From Neospora caninum Liverpool (lineage: Eukaryota > Apicomplexa > Conoidasida > Eucoccidiorida > Sarcocystidae), in contig NC_018395.1 of the NCBI RefSeq assembly GCF_000208865.1, positions 2,263,920 through 2,327,919 on the forward strand: 64,000 nt of DNA, in the 5' to 3' direction. Shown in pieces: positions 1 through 17,552 of this stretch. A program made the translations under genes and the position numbers. Under the pieces are notes generated by a model, which ran no database searches, was not told the DNA's origin, and worked only from the letters and a program-made list of their open reading frames with translations. How positions within the stretch are numbered: the first letter of the stretch is position 1; each line of letters opens with the position of its first letter.

Positions 1-282
1 GCGCTAGGGGTTTGAGAAATTTCTGGACGCAAACGAAAGGCAAGAGAGAAAACCCGAACCCCAGAGCATGTGAGACGCGCCCTGACCGTACATCCGCAGG
101 TAGAGCTCGAAAGGCAGCTGCCAAGCGACATTCGCAACGCACTAAACGCCATGTGCTCCAGAGAGACGAGCGGAACTCTCGAGCACGCTCTATCAACACT
201 CGGGCTTCCCACTTGCTCAGTGACCCAAACATGCACAGCCATGCAAGCATCGGCATATGCATATGTTTATCAATCAACGTAC

Positions 283-350
283 ATATATATATATATATAT
301 ATGCATGGAGTATATAGTACATATTTAAAATAAATATATATATATATATA
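283..350. repeat. two (TA)n tracts
   Basis: Two alternating TA microsatellites, about 283-302 and 334-350, are separated by a short AT-rich spacer. They lie in noncoding sequence. Confidence 0.9.
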
Positions 351-762
351 CAAATGTTCAGCAGCGAATAGAAATATATATTTCCGTATCGGTTTGTGGA
401 AATTGAGGTTCTTGAGGCCATATCGGCGGCGAAGGCGTTTCCGAAAGTGTTCACTTGTTTGACATTACCGCCTCAACTGGGAAACGAGACAACAGAGATT
501 TGTCGGCGAGTCTGAGCGACGGCACCTACCAGGAGATTTTGAATTCCCATCGTGCTGGGGCTTGGATCGCCGAGACGGAGGAGAGCCGGCCGGGTCGTAA
601 CCTTTTTGCGAGAGGCAAAACGAGGGGATGTCGTTGCTCGGGCAAGGCGCGCTTTGACATGCAGGTTTGCTTATGGAGCACTACAGACGCGTGCACACAT
701 GAAGGCTCTAGGCATCGAAAGAAGCGCTCAATAGCGATTGACACTCCAACCGGAAATAAATA

Positions 763-825
763 ATATATATATATATATATATATATGCACATGTATATGT
801 ATGTGTATAATATATATATATATAT
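763..825. repeat. two (TA)n tracts
   Basis: TA microsatellites at about 763-786 and 811-825 flank a degenerate TG/TA spacer in noncoding sequence. Confidence 0.9.
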
Positions 826-3562
826 GTTGGTATGTATGTGAAAGTATGCCTTGGAAAGGAAGGAAGAAGGAAAAACGCCGAGAGAGAGTGGTCGGCGTCG
901 GTGGATATCTAAATGTCTCTCTTTGGTGGCCGTCTTCGACTTCGGCTGCCGCGCATGCAGGCTGTGGGTAGAAGTCGAGGAGTTTTCAGTTTGCGAGTGA
1001 AAACGAGAAACTCGCAAATCGTTGGAGCTTGCGACGAGGCGCTTCTCTCTGCAGTGAGGAGACAAACACTGAAACGGGCGTTTAGACCGCGCTCGTCTCA
1101 CGCTCAACGGCGCATGAGCGGGGAAACCGAGCAGCCGGCCTCGAGTGCAATTGGGTGTACATACACCTCAAGAGGCTGTGCGTCGAGGCTCCCTTTTGGA
1201 GAAGTTCTTTGCGCTTTCGGATTCTCGCGAGGCGCTACGAAGAAGCGAAAACTTTGCCTTTTGAGAGGCTGCCGCCCCCAGGCACGTCGAGGCAAGCGAG
1301 TGAAGCGACAAGACACAGCAGACGGTCGTGTGGAAGGGAATTCGATTATGAAGTTCGGAGGCATGCTTGTTTCCTGGAGGAAGCTGGGGCCTTCCACCTC
1401 GAGTCCTTTCGAAATGAGATGTGCAATTGACACATTGAAGGCTGAAAACGATTTGGGCAAGGCGCCGATCGGACATGACCCTTGCTGAGAAGGAGGGAGG
1501 AGCATCCACTCCACGGGGCCTCGATGGCGCGTCCTGTCCAGAGAAACAGGGAGAGGAGGCGCACACCACAGCAAGCGGGTACATACTCGAACAAGAAAAC
1601 ACTGAAGAATGGCATGAGAGAAGGAAAGAGGGAAGGAAAGGGAAAAGGAAAAGGAGAACGCCACGGGGCGACTTGCTTGCTGCACACCCCCCTGGCGTCT
1701 CTCTCCCGTCTCACCCCCCTATTTTCGGTTTTCTAGCTAGCTCCCGCATGCGCATGCATTGGCAGAAGCGGATTACCACCGCATGGAGAGGACAAGTCGG
1801 AGCGTTTCTTCTCCAGCGGTTCATTCGTTTCTTTTCCTTCCTTTTTAAAAGCGGAAATAAAACGGAAGGTTTCCAACGGGAACCAGATATTCCACACACA
1901 CGCACCCTAGCACATAGCAAGATGCGCACGGCACAGACAAGGCGCGAGAAAACGAGAAGAAGAGAAAGCATAAATAAATTGTCGGAAACAGTTTCCCTGT
2001 CCTTCCAGAGGGAGCAAACTCCTCGAAAGTCGGGCCTTCGACGAAGCGCAGTGCGGGACGCTTCCCTGGCTAGAACTAAACCTCACCGGAGATGGAAACT
2101 GCACAAGGCAAAACATGCATGCGTCTCATCCCTCACTGCTCATCTCGCTAACTCGATGTCGATTTCGTCCCTAGTCGACCAGCTACGTCACCATCCTGCT
2201 TCAATCTACCCCTCTGAAACTCTTTTCTCTCTGTCTCTCTCTGTCTCCGTCTTGATTTCCATCCTTGTCTATCTCTTTCTTTATCTCGCTATCTGCGGAT
2301 TTGCACATGTCTCTGCGTGTTGGAGTTTCCTTTTTTTGGAACCTTTTGCATCCTTTTATATGTATTTCCATTCCAGCAAGCATTAGGCGTCGAAACGCTT
2401 TGTCTAAATCACATCGCAGTAGGCAGCACAAACGAGCACGCGTTTGGATTCCAAAGGTCGCCCCGAAGCTGCCGCTAGTGCCTCCAAGGCATTTAGGTGA
2501 GGTGGATGCACGCGGATCCTTTATTTTTTATCCACGAAACGTAGAGCTCCAGGCCAGTCTTATCTGGCCTCTAGCGGTCCTACCTACGCATGCGTTTTTC
2601 GAGCGAAAGCGAACTTTACACTGATCCCCTGTCGCCCCCGTCCTGACTCTCTGGGCATCCCAAACAGCAACGCCATGATTTAGGATTCCCGGTTAAGGAG
2701 CCTCAGATTGGATTTGGCTGTTGCCTCCAAAAAGCCGGTCGCCACTTCCCACTTTCTGTTGGCTCAAGCAGACGATCAGTTCAACTCCTGGGACGAAAGC
2801 GCTTCTCTCTCCTCTCTCTTGAAACGTTTTGCGAGAAGGAATCCACGCAGTTTCGGGACAGAGAGGCTCTGCACCAGCAGCGAAAGGAACGTTGGCTGCT
2901 TGGGAAGAAAAGCAGCGGTCTTAGAAAAGCCGTCTCTCTTCTTTTCTAGCTCAGCCCCTTCCCGCTCTGGTAATCGCATGCCAGAACGGATCCCGGCGAC
3001 GACTCTGGAACGCGAAAGTGCCTCTCTCCGCACAGGGGAGATCCAGAAACATAGCATGGTTTTGTTCGTTGACGTTTCTGCATGCTTGATTGGAGACGCG
3101 AGCATTTATTTCCACGTCTCGGACCGCCGCGGTTTCCTCGAAAGCCACACACTGCCCACAAAGGCAGTGGCCCGAAGGATGCCTCTCGCAGGCGATTCAA
3201 ACAAAAACGCACGAAAGCAGATCTCTCGCCTTTCCAGTGTCTTCTCTAGGCCTGGCGGCGGCTTCGCGCTCGTCCCGAAAGGCAGGCGTTCCAGGGGGAG
3301 ACGCCGGCGCGACGTTTTCCTGGGTTTCGCAAAAGTGGGAAACGTCTGCGTCGAGCCGAGTTCAAGGAACCCGCGAGTGCGCCGCGGTCGGTCTCCAGAA
3401 GCTGCAACTTGCGCATTTTCGTCCCCGGCATAAACACACATCTTCCGGCTCTTTCGACTGTCGCCTCGCTTCTCTGGACGAGTCCAAAGAGAACGCCACC
3501 CCACCCTGTAGGCGTATGCTTCCACTTGCCATCTACTACGCGTACATCTAACGCATCTACAG

Positions 3563-3580
3563 ATATATATATATATATAT
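3563..3580. repeat. (TA)n microsatellite
   Basis: Short alternating AT tract in the flank downstream of prohibitin-2. Confidence 0.85.
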
Positions 3581-4394
3581 GCAACATCTTTGTCTACACA
3601 TCTGCTTTATTCAACTGCCCTACAAACCTATCTACGTGTTTCTATCAATATATATATACAGAAATTTGTATATGTAGTTCTGTCTGTGGGCATGTGCGTG
3701 CGTGTGTGTAGGCAAGTGTAAAACTGTGTGTATGTGCAGATTGGCGTTTGAGGGTGTGCATGCACGTGGCGCGTTCCCGGCGGCACGAGCGTTCCTTTGG
3801 CCGAATCGAAGAGACGGTCGAAGAAAGGCAACTTTAAATCAGTAGGATGTTCTCATGGAGCAAACGTCTCAAGACGCAGCGCGAAGAGAAGTCTAGAATC
3901 GCCGAAGCAGCGTAGAAAAAGAGGCGAGGATACGGACGGTTTGCCATCCTCGCTCGCGTGCCTCTCAGAAGGCAGCGCTGCGAAGCCACAGCGCGCACGC
4001 CCGCAACGCCACGGCACCGGAAACGCTCATCCGGAAGAAGCAAAAGAGTGGAACCCCCGCAGGTCACACCAAGAGTGTCCCAGCAGGCTTAACGCCCGTC
4101 GTTCCACGCAGTGTGCTCGACAGCGTTTTTCACTTCTCACTTGCCGCCAGTCAAGTCTGTGACGCCAGTCTTGAAGTCCTTCCTGGGGCCCACAGGAGAG
4201 ACACACAACATCTTTTCGTCAACGTCTCTCAGCGATGCGACCAGATTCCACACTCCGCTGCTTTCTAACAAGATGTTTCATATGCAAAGGCCAGAGTGAG
4301 CCAAGATACGATTCCATCTCAGCGGTTCTTTTCTGAGACGTTTCCGGATCCCCCTCCTTCTCACACACGCGCATCTAAGTTGTGGCTTTACTTC

Positions 4395-6253
4395 TCACCC
4401 CATCAAGTTGAGCAGCAGACTGTCGGAGTTCAGCATGACGCGGTTCGAGGATTTGCTGATTGTGTTGGCCACCTCCTTGGCCGTGTCAATGCGCCGGAGC
4501 TCGAGGAACGCAGGGTTGTTCTTGATGGCGTTTCCGATCTGCAGCAAGCAGACGCGACACGCGACAGCCAAGATGCGCGAGGACGAGACAGAGGCAAGAA
4601 CCCCTCGACATGGCGGCGCGCCGTCCCAACAGCGCTCTGACGAGATGCAAGTCCCCTGACTGTCTTTCGAGCGATGCGCACGGCCCTAGACAGGCGCCCA
4701 CCAGTCCGTCTGCGTCCATATGAAGCATCGCAGAAGACATCCGCTTTGCGCATTTCGACACGCAACTCCCTTCCCCCCGGCTCTGTGTAGATACAGGCGC
4801 CTGCGCACCGCCTGCGCCGACCCCACGCAAAGCGAGGGAGGCGAGCGACGGAACTTTTCCCACCATTTCTCAGCTGAAGGATTTCTCTCGAACCGCAACG
4901 TAGACGCGTGAAAGAGAACGAAATCGAACACGGAAAAACGAGAAAGCGAGAGCGAGGCGAGTCTCCATTGATCAATCTCAGCTGCCTTTCCCCCCCCGCC
5001 CCCGCCCGATGCGCGCTTTTTCATCCCCCACTGCCCCACATGCACGTGGCTTTCTGTGCACCCTCCCCCCCTCTCTCACTCTCCTCTGTCTTTATGTATC
5101 TCTCTCTTGTGTCTGTCTAGGTTGGGTCTCAATCTCCTCTCTCTCTCTGTGCATCTCTATCATCTCTCCCTCTCTGTCTTTCTGCCCTCTTCTTGCTCTC
5201 GCTCTCTTTCTCTATCTGTTCCATTTCTCTCTCCACCTCTGTCTCTGCGCCTCTCCGAGGGCTGACGTCGCCAGGCCGCGCGCGCCTGTGTGGACAGGGC
5301 GGTGCTGTGTGTGCAGAGCTCTGACGCCTCCCGGCGGCGGCTCCTGAGCGAAGAACCTACCAGTTTCGCCGCCTCCGCTTCTCCCTGCGCCTTGATGATC
5401 GTGCTCTTCTTCTCCTCTAGCGCACGCAAGACAATGTACTTTCCGCGCTCTGCTTGCTGCTGAGCAACTTGCTTGGCCTCCACAGCCTTCTCGTACTCCG
5501 GACCGAAGCTAAGGTGCGTCTGAAAAGAAAAGCGTTGAGGGTTGCCGCATGCGCAGAACGCGACACGTACGTCTCTCTCCTCGCTTCAGCGCATGCTGCG
5601 CGGTCTTCGATTCTCGCTTGAAACGCATGCAGCACGCGAGAAAAACTCGCGAGATCCCCGGCAGCCTCAACCGGCCTCGGACGTCTACGGCCCCAAATGC
5701 CCTACCAAATTCATCATGTCTCAGCTTCCCAGGCCACGCGTATGAATCCTTATATATATAAACATACATAAAAATACACATTTTTTTCACATATATATAT
5801 ATATATATATATACAACCATACAAATGCATACACATATATATAGCTAACGGGAGGCATCCCCATCGTTCTTTTCCTCTTTTGCTTCCGGTTGTGAGGTCG
5901 CGGTTTCCCTTTGGACGTACGAGTGAGACGTCGTCGAGGAGGATGTTGAAGTCTTTTGCGCGGTCGACGAGCTGGTCTCTGACGGCGCGACTCACGACCT
6001 CTCTTTGGGTAATCAGTTGCGAGGCGTTGAACTGAGCAACGACGCTCTTTAGCACTTCGTTGATAATCGAGGGCAATACTTTCTCGTCGTACTCCTTCCC
6101 GAGCAACCGGTACGTGGTCGGAAGCATCGGCACGTCGGGGCGCGACAAGACGCGGCAGGTAATGTTCACCATTTGAAGATCTACGCGGAACACAGCACAA
6201 AATATACATATACATGTGAATATATATCTACCCATAAGTGATGCAGGCTCTCA

Positions 6254-6296
<43 letters not shown>

Positions 6297-8289
6297 CGAC
6301 GACGGTTCCGCTACAATGTAAGATACAGCCTGCATATGTATGTATGTATATATATATATAGACATATGTCGGCAATGAAAACGATAGACGCAGTCACCGG
6401 TCAATGTTGATATATGTATAAAAATAGGCAGATGTAAATGCGTGCATGCACAGACTTGTATACGTCGGTGTTAGAGGTGAAGTGTGGTGGACGCACTAGC
6501 AGCGCAGACAAGCCTGTCGCTGCGGACACGCGTGCACGTGACAGCTTTGTCGCTATCCAAAAGCTGTCACAGTCCACAGACATCCATAGAGCTATATGTG
6601 TATATATGTGTCTACATGTATCTACATGACCCCAGGGACGCATGCATGCGCATCGGAGGCGTTTTGTGACACAACGGCTGGGCGTCGTAAACCTGTCTCC
6701 AGGATTTCTATACCAAACTCGCGTGTTGCCTCTGACAGTGATCGACCGTTCCTCACTGAACCTTCTTTACGAAACCGACAGAGCACTGACCCAACGATCG
6801 AGGGGCTGTTGGTGCTATCATCCGATTCTAAATCAGGGAATTTATTCCTCGGCCACACACTTGCTAACTGTTCAACGCCACTGCATAAGGCTGCGAAGAT
6901 AAGGTGCTTGTCTCAACTTCATCTGCAATTGTAAATCTATATTTTGCCAAGAGGTAGATGCGCCGCAACCGACGCCCCGTGCATCGCTTTCGCTCCGCTT
7001 CGATTTCAAGGCGTGCAGAGACACCGACCGTAAAGAAGGGAAGAGCAAAGTAAAGGAGGCAAAAAGGAAGTCAAGAAGGCCCAACGGGCAGACGCGCGAG
7101 CGTTCCAACAAACAATGACTGACCTCGCGAGCCTGAGAGCGAGACGAGAGTGCGGGGCTTCGACCGAACGTCGTAGATGACTGGGCGCTCAACGAAGGGA
7201 ATGCAAAAGTGTGTCCCCTCCGAATAGACCCGATCCAGCACGCCGTAGAATCGGTTGTAGATGATGGCCCTATGGCCAGGCTCGACTGAAAAGAAAGCGA
7301 GAGACAACAACGAAGGCGATAGAGAGAACAGGCGCGAGACGGTCGAGAGGACAGGCGAGAGCCAGAGCCCCAGACCCAGAGAGAGATGCGGCAGAATCGA
7401 CAGACGAGGGAACGCAGAGACAACTGAACGGCAATCGCGCGCAGACAGACGAAGCGTCGAGACGGTGTCAGGAAGTTCTCGGAGAGATCCGCAATGAGCG
7501 AGAACACGCGAACGACTCAGAGAGAGACCCTGGGGCAGGTCGATCTCCCTTCGCCCGATGGACTCGACGACGACACGGCGCGTGGCACTGTGAAGCGCCG
7601 CCCTTCCAACCAAGAGGAGCGGAGGGTCTGCAGGCTCCACCGAGGCGCCTGGAAACAGCCGTTCTCTCCAGCAGCCTCAATTCCTCTTCCCATTTGACTC
7701 CCGTTCTCCCTCGCGACGGCTCCGTTTTTTCCTCCGCGGTCGGCCCTGGCCCACAACACCCGCGCTCAGGATGTTTCTCAACGAGGACACCGCAAGTCTC
7801 TGCGTTTGACATGTGACGCCGGATTGCCCCTCTTTGTCGCCAACCCGTCGGAACCACACCGCCGCCCCGCCGGTTTTTTTTCACGCTTTCCGCTGCCGCC
7901 TCCTTCCCTCATCGTGTCCCTCTCTCGCCTTCTCGAAGCGCCTCGTGCGCGTTCCTCTCCAGACCCACTTCTCTGCCGCGCGCCCGTCGCAACCGTCTAA
8001 CCCAAAGCCCTCCCGCTGACACTAAAAGAATGCTGAGTTAAATGCTACAGAGTGCCCCCTTTTCCTGCTCATTTGTCGTCGATCTGCTCATAATACCGTT
8101 TCGCCCTTCTCGTTCCCGCGTCTCTGGTTTTTTCGCATTTCCTTGCTCTCCTCGCGGCCTGTCTCTCCTGTCTCTACACCTACCGTTGTACAGCGAATAG
8201 TTGAAGAGGCCGATGCCGCCGGCGGCAGTGGCGAGCGCCGCCGCGCCCAGGCCTCCGAGCTTCCTCAGGACTCCTGGATCGACGTTCAT
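4395..8289 (-). CDS. PHB2: Prohibitin-2 (PHB2-like), inner mitochondrial membrane scaffold
   Basis: The five exons, in coding order, are 8289-8184, 7285-7124, 6180-5921, 5519-5361 and 4538-4395. All introns are GT-AG and the joins keep phase, giving 276 residues. A short hydrophobic N-terminus rich in Gly/Ala (about residues 10-32) is a membrane anchor. An SPFH/band-7 domain follows (about 35-200), then a helical coiled-coil segment (about 175-225) and a short tail. The blocks [28 protein letters not shown] and FNASQLITQ are closer to PHB2 than to PHB1 as I know the families. Prohibitins form ring complexes of PHB1 and PHB2 in the inner mitochondrial membrane, where they support cristae and the m-AAA protease. 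The start is the ATG at 8289, directly before the anchor. The protein is shorter than human PHB2 (299) because the N-terminus is brief and the C-terminal extension is missing. The gene is divergent from IMPDH, 1.6 kb away. Confidence 0.93.
4990..5007 (-). other. G-rich tract on sense strand of PHB2 intron 4
   Basis: The plus strand carries C8, C5 and C3 runs separated by single G bases, so the PHB2 pre-mRNA carries G3-C-G5-C-G8. This could fold as a G-quadruplex if the long run is split. It lies inside the intron 4539-5360. Confidence 0.45.
5791..5842. repeat. (TA)n tracts in PHB2 intron 3
   Basis: A TA tract at 5791-5812 and a shorter one at about 5834-5842 lie inside the intron 5520-5920. 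Confidence 0.9.
6257..6293. repeat. Long (TA)n tract in PHB2 intron 2
   Basis: An uninterrupted alternating TA tract of about 37 bases, the longest in the window, lies in the intron 6181-7123. A second tract sits at about 6345-6360. Confidence 0.92.
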
Positions 8290-9927
8290 TTTCCAACACG
8301 TTTCGGCGATTTCGGAGGCGCGAGGCGAAGACGCGAATTGAGCAGGAGAGGGCCCTGTCGCGCTTTCTCCAGGCCACGAAAAACGTGGAAGACGTCCCGC
8401 GAAAAACGCACGGGTCAAGCGTCAGACGCGCACGAGGCGTCTCGTCCTTTCGAAGCTGCGAGTGCTCGGCGATTTCTGTCCGTGAGCGAAACGAGGAGGG
8501 TCACTGAAAAGAAGGAAGGAACGACGGAGTTACTGAGGCACGAAGGCGCGTGTGCTTTACGCAGCTCGCGAACAGCTTGGGGCGGCGCGAGGTAAGGGAC
8601 TGAAGCCGAGACAGCCAGGAGCCTTCTTCGGACAACGTTCAAAGGGAGACGAGCGAAGCGATGAACTGGACAAGGACGAAGTGCTGTCCCTCCTTTCCCC
8701 CTGTGGACACAGTGCGCTTTTCTCTCAGCCGAAGGCACAAAGAGGCAGAGACCTCGCAGAGAAGACTGCGGCGAGGCAACACAGAGAGAGGCGAGACACG
8801 CGTTCTTGAATCTTGCACGCAAAACGGGACTGCAGAAACTCGAGACTTCTCTCTGCACGGGCGCACATGCAGAGCCGCGTCGGAAGAGAAAACGCGAAGC
8901 GCGAAAGAATCGCGCACGGGAGCCTCTGTGTTTTCCTGGAATGCGAGGCACACGCACGCTCAAAACTGCGAGTCCGGCTGGGAAGAGGCTCTGCAGTTGA
9001 ATCCAAATGGAAAAAAGGCGGAAAGGAGCGAGAGAGTGGCCTCTCTCTCTCTCTCTCTGGCGTTGCCTGCACAGTGTCGCAGGTGGTGTGGAAAGCGGTC
9101 GGAAACAGGTCTCAACGCCAGGGACGAGGTGTACATACACCCGAAGAGACGCCGTGAAAAAGGGTAAAAACGCGAATCTCCGCGGAAAGGCTGAGACAGC
9201 GAGACAAAAACCGCATGCCCCACACAAGGCGTTCGCGAACTTGTGAGAAAAGCGCCGTCGAAACGGCAATTCGCGCGCAGGCGACCCATGCAGTCAGTGC
9301 TCGCGGCATCCTGCGGCCGCCTTGCATGCAACGCCGTGCGAAAACGACTCCATGTTGTTAGAGGGTGGGAGAAATGGAGCGAGGCAGACCTCGAGACAAG
9401 CGGTCTGTTGTCGAGGCGGCCGCCCGCCCGTCTAAAAAAAGTCGCGCGAGGCCTGAGAGTGAAACCCCATCTGCGTGAAGTTGTTCTCACCGTCTCGATT
9501 CCTCGGATAAATTTCCGGAATTTGTCGCTTTCTCGTGAAGCTTCCCTCTTTAATCCATCGCTTGTCGACCTCGCGCTCCCTGGCCGTTGTGCGCGTCTTT
9601 CAACTCGTCCGCACTGCCGTGCTCGTCTACCATCCTCTCGGACAGCCGTAGGTTCTTCCTCTAGAGACCCGCTGGATCTTGTCGACGCCCAGCATTTATT
9701 TTTCCGCTGTTTTTGCCGCGTTTTGTGTCTCCGTGCAGAATCGCATTGTTTGAAAATCCGCCTTTGTCGCGCTGAGGCGCTTTCTGCCGTCCTGATCTCC
9801 CGGTTGCTTCGCCTCGAGTCTCTGGGGCCCCGCACGTAGCGCTTTCCAATCCAAATCGGCAGACACCCGCTTCTGCCTTTTCCTTTGCGCCTTTTCCCCC
9901 TGGAGGTTTTTTGTTTTTTGAGTAAAC
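8290..9927. promoter_or_regulatory. Divergent upstream region of PHB2 and IMPDH
   Basis: These 1638 bases separate the two start codons, so both 5' UTRs and promoters must fit here. The stretch is GC-balanced with many GAGA and CTCT runs and has no supported coding exon. It contains a palindromic TTGCATGCAA at 9322-9331 and an AGAGACG word at 9145-9151. Both words (TGCATGC and WGAGACG) are described as over-represented in Toxoplasma promoters. Which promoter uses them is unknown. Confidence 0.55.
9323..9329. promoter_or_regulatory. TGCATGC promoter word
   Basis: An exact TGCATGC sits inside the ten-base palindrome TTGCATGCAA, about 600 bases upstream of the IMPDH ATG and 1.03 kb upstream of the PHB2 ATG. 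The word is known as an AP2-type binding element in apicomplexans. Its function here is inferred only from sequence. Confidence 0.4.
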
Positions 9928-15185
<5,258 letters not shown>

Positions 15186-15905
15186 GCCGGTTTCGTCCCG
15201 AGGCACAAACCCGTGGGGTGCGGCGCGAGGTTGGACGGAGACGAGCGAAAGACTGGAAAGTATCGTGGCGACCGCCCAACGGTGCGATGGACGAAAAAGG
15301 GGGAACAAGTAGTGGCGCGAAGAAGCGTCGGGCGACATGCTTCGTGTTCCACACCACAGAGACACAGAGAGGAGGGACGAGAAAATGTGTTGTGTTTTTC
15401 AGACGTTCCTGGCTTGTGCATACAAATGTGTGTCCCTGAATCTGTGGGAGGTACACTTCTTCACTGGGGGTTAGGTTCAGTGCCCGAGGCAAATCGGGCA
15501 CTGGATTGGATACCCAGGGAAGTGCGCGCCCATTAATAAGAATCGTAATATCCGTCAGCAGGCATGCAATACCAGATACCAGCTGTCGCTGAAGGCGCTG
15601 AGCCTTTGCTCAACGCATGCCTCGTGGATTCGACTGCCGATGGCCCAAGCGTGTACCCGTTTTCCTGCCTCTTGAATCTCGAGACCGTGATCGTCTTTTT
15701 GTCTTTCGCCTTTTCGACTTGTCAGCCAGAGAAGGCATCTTTGCGGGGTGACAATGCTGTAACGCTGTGCGAATGGACAGACCAGGGTTAAAGTGTCTCA
15801 AGTCGTTCGGGTTGCGAACAAAACAAATGCACTCGGAGGCTCTTCGCCACGATGACGGCTGCCGCTCGTCCCCACTCTCCTACGGTCCATACCCATCTAT
15901 ATGCC

Positions 15906-15909
<4 letters not shown>

Positions 15910-15937
<28 letters not shown>
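15910..15937. repeat. (TA)n microsatellite
   Basis: A TA tract of about 28 bases lies 0.7 kb past the IMPDH stop. It is the last (TA)n tract before a 45 kb stretch without any. Confidence 0.92.
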
Positions 15938-16277
15938 AGCGGATACAGGGATACATGTATACACTTAGGTAGTTAATGAGCAGAACACATCCACATGTAA
16001 TGCACATATAGGAATAGACAGATAGATACAGGTTATTTAAAGATATAGACATGAATATCTAATGGTGCTTTCATGTATGTCGGTGGGCGCATGCTTTCGA
16101 TTGGCAAGTCGAGCAGCTGTTTCTTTCTGCCTCTTGTGAGGTTTCGCGTTGTCGTGTTCGACACAGGAACAGCGTCTACGCGACACTGGGCTTGGAAGAC
16201 AGAGAAAAAGAGACGTTTGTGTAGAGCTAGGTGCGTAGCCTGTACATGTGACATTACAGTCTCAGTATCGATTCGTT

Positions 16278-16295
16278 GGGGGGGGGGGGGGGGGG
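16278..16295 (+). repeat. Poly-G homopolymer (18 bases)
   Basis: An unbroken run of 18 G bases lies in the convergent gap. Its exact length is prone to sequencing and assembly error. Confidence 0.85.
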
Positions 16296-17381
16296 AGAAA
16301 GAGAAAGGGCGAAGAAGAGAGGACGAGAGAAAAAGTACGAGGGAAAACGACACCCCACAGAGAAGGTACAGAAATGGCGCGCGAATCATGGTTCAGCATC
16401 TCCATGTCCTCCGGTGCCACGCACGGCAGTTTGGCCGTCTCGGGGGAAGTCCGCAAGAGACACCTTATCCCCGAATCTGAATGGATCCCTCGTCGACAAC
16501 GACAGAGCAGAAAAATGAGTATGTGGCGCGGCTGGCGTTTCGAGCGCAGAGAGAGACGCGGGGCGCTGTGTGGCAATTGGGTGGGACCGAAGACGGGAAA
16601 GTCCAGGCAAAGCGCTTCAGAGCGGGAGAGCAAGAGAGTGGGAAAAGTGATTTTTTCAGTGTTTTCTCTCTTCTCGAGAGCACACGATTCCTCATTGAGG
16701 AACGCTACAATGGACGATGAGTGGAGATCGACACCGACAAAAACGCTTTCGTAAGAGCACGACGCCCTGCGAAAGCGACACTCCAGCGATGTCCATTGTC
16801 TCTGATGCACTCTTATTCATGTCCACGTGCACGACTGGGGGGGTAAGGCTGCCGGTAAGGTCTGGCCGCTCCGTCGTTGGAACACAGAATCGGGGAAACG
16901 CAACCGTGAAAAATGTTCCTTCCCCCGAAGACACCCAAGCCCGGCACGCCCCGCGAAAAAGCGCTCTGGGACCGCGGATACGCGGCGGCGGAGTTTAAGC
17001 CGACTCTCCATTGAGCAGGGCCAGGAGATGAAGACAAAGGTAGGAAAGTGCAAAAAGACAAGGTCAAGAACACTGGGCACGCACGGCTCTCGCGCCTCCG
17101 GGGAAACGCGAGACACTCCATCTCCAATCGGATTCACCTGTTAACACTCGGCCCCTCCTCCAGTTCTCTCAAGTTTCCGCGGCGCTTTTCCAGAAGCCCT
17201 CACACGCGCGCCACCCCCTGCACAGTCCCTCGCGTCGTCTCTTCCCGCCTTTCCCCTCACGTTCCTCTGTCGACAGGCGCTCTGCGCAAAACACCCAAGG
17301 GCCCTCGGAGCCTCGAACGGGACTCCTGCCTCAAAACCCCACAGACAACCCCACAACTTGGCCCACCTGGGTCTCCTTGCG

Positions 17382-17395
17382 CCCCCCCCCCCCCC
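17382..17395 (+). repeat. Poly-C homopolymer (14 bases)
   Basis: A run of 14 C bases sits about 160 bases past the AP2 stop codon. It reads as poly-G in the AP2 3' UTR. Confidence 0.8.
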
Positions 17396-17552
17396 TCCAC
17401 ACTGACTCCCACAAAGAGAAAAGTAATCCTTCACCGCTTCTTGCCTCGCTCTCCAGGCGGCGTTTCCTCCGAGGCCTCGCGGTCTTCCCTGAGGTTCCAC
17501 GCGCCTTTTTGGCACGCAAAATACGCTTCCGCGTTTGCGCGTCTCGACCGTT

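Larger units (their letters stand above)
1..4394. other. 3' flank of prohibitin-2; no supported gene
   Basis: No reading frame here looks like a protein-coding exon chain. Open frames exist on both strands, but they are short, rich in Arg/Ser/Lys, overlap each other, or lack an ATG at the nominal start. The stretch holds several (TA)n tracts and purine- or pyrimidine-rich runs. Because the prohibitin gene is on the minus strand and ends at 4395, the right part of this stretch probably contains its 3' UTR. A gene extending in from the left cannot be excluded. Confidence 0.5.
15186..17552. other. Convergent gap between IMPDH and AP2 gene
   Basis: The IMPDH and AP2 genes end towards each other here, so the stretch should hold both 3' UTRs. 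I see no coding exon. It contains a (TA)n tract at 15910-15937, an 18-base G homopolymer at 16278-16295 and a 14-base C homopolymer at 17382-17395. Open frames on the plus strand from 17048 run antisense into the AP2 gene and look like GC-bias artefacts. Confidence 0.6.

Noticed and set aside
1475..2386. 303-codon plus-strand frame with ATG in the left flank
   Set aside because: Low-complexity Arg/Ser/Lys and a Leu/Ser run from a CTCT repeat; no family, and other frames nearby are equally open.
2708..3433. 241-codon plus-strand frame
   Set aside because: Begins with TTG, not ATG, and the sequence has no recognisable pattern.
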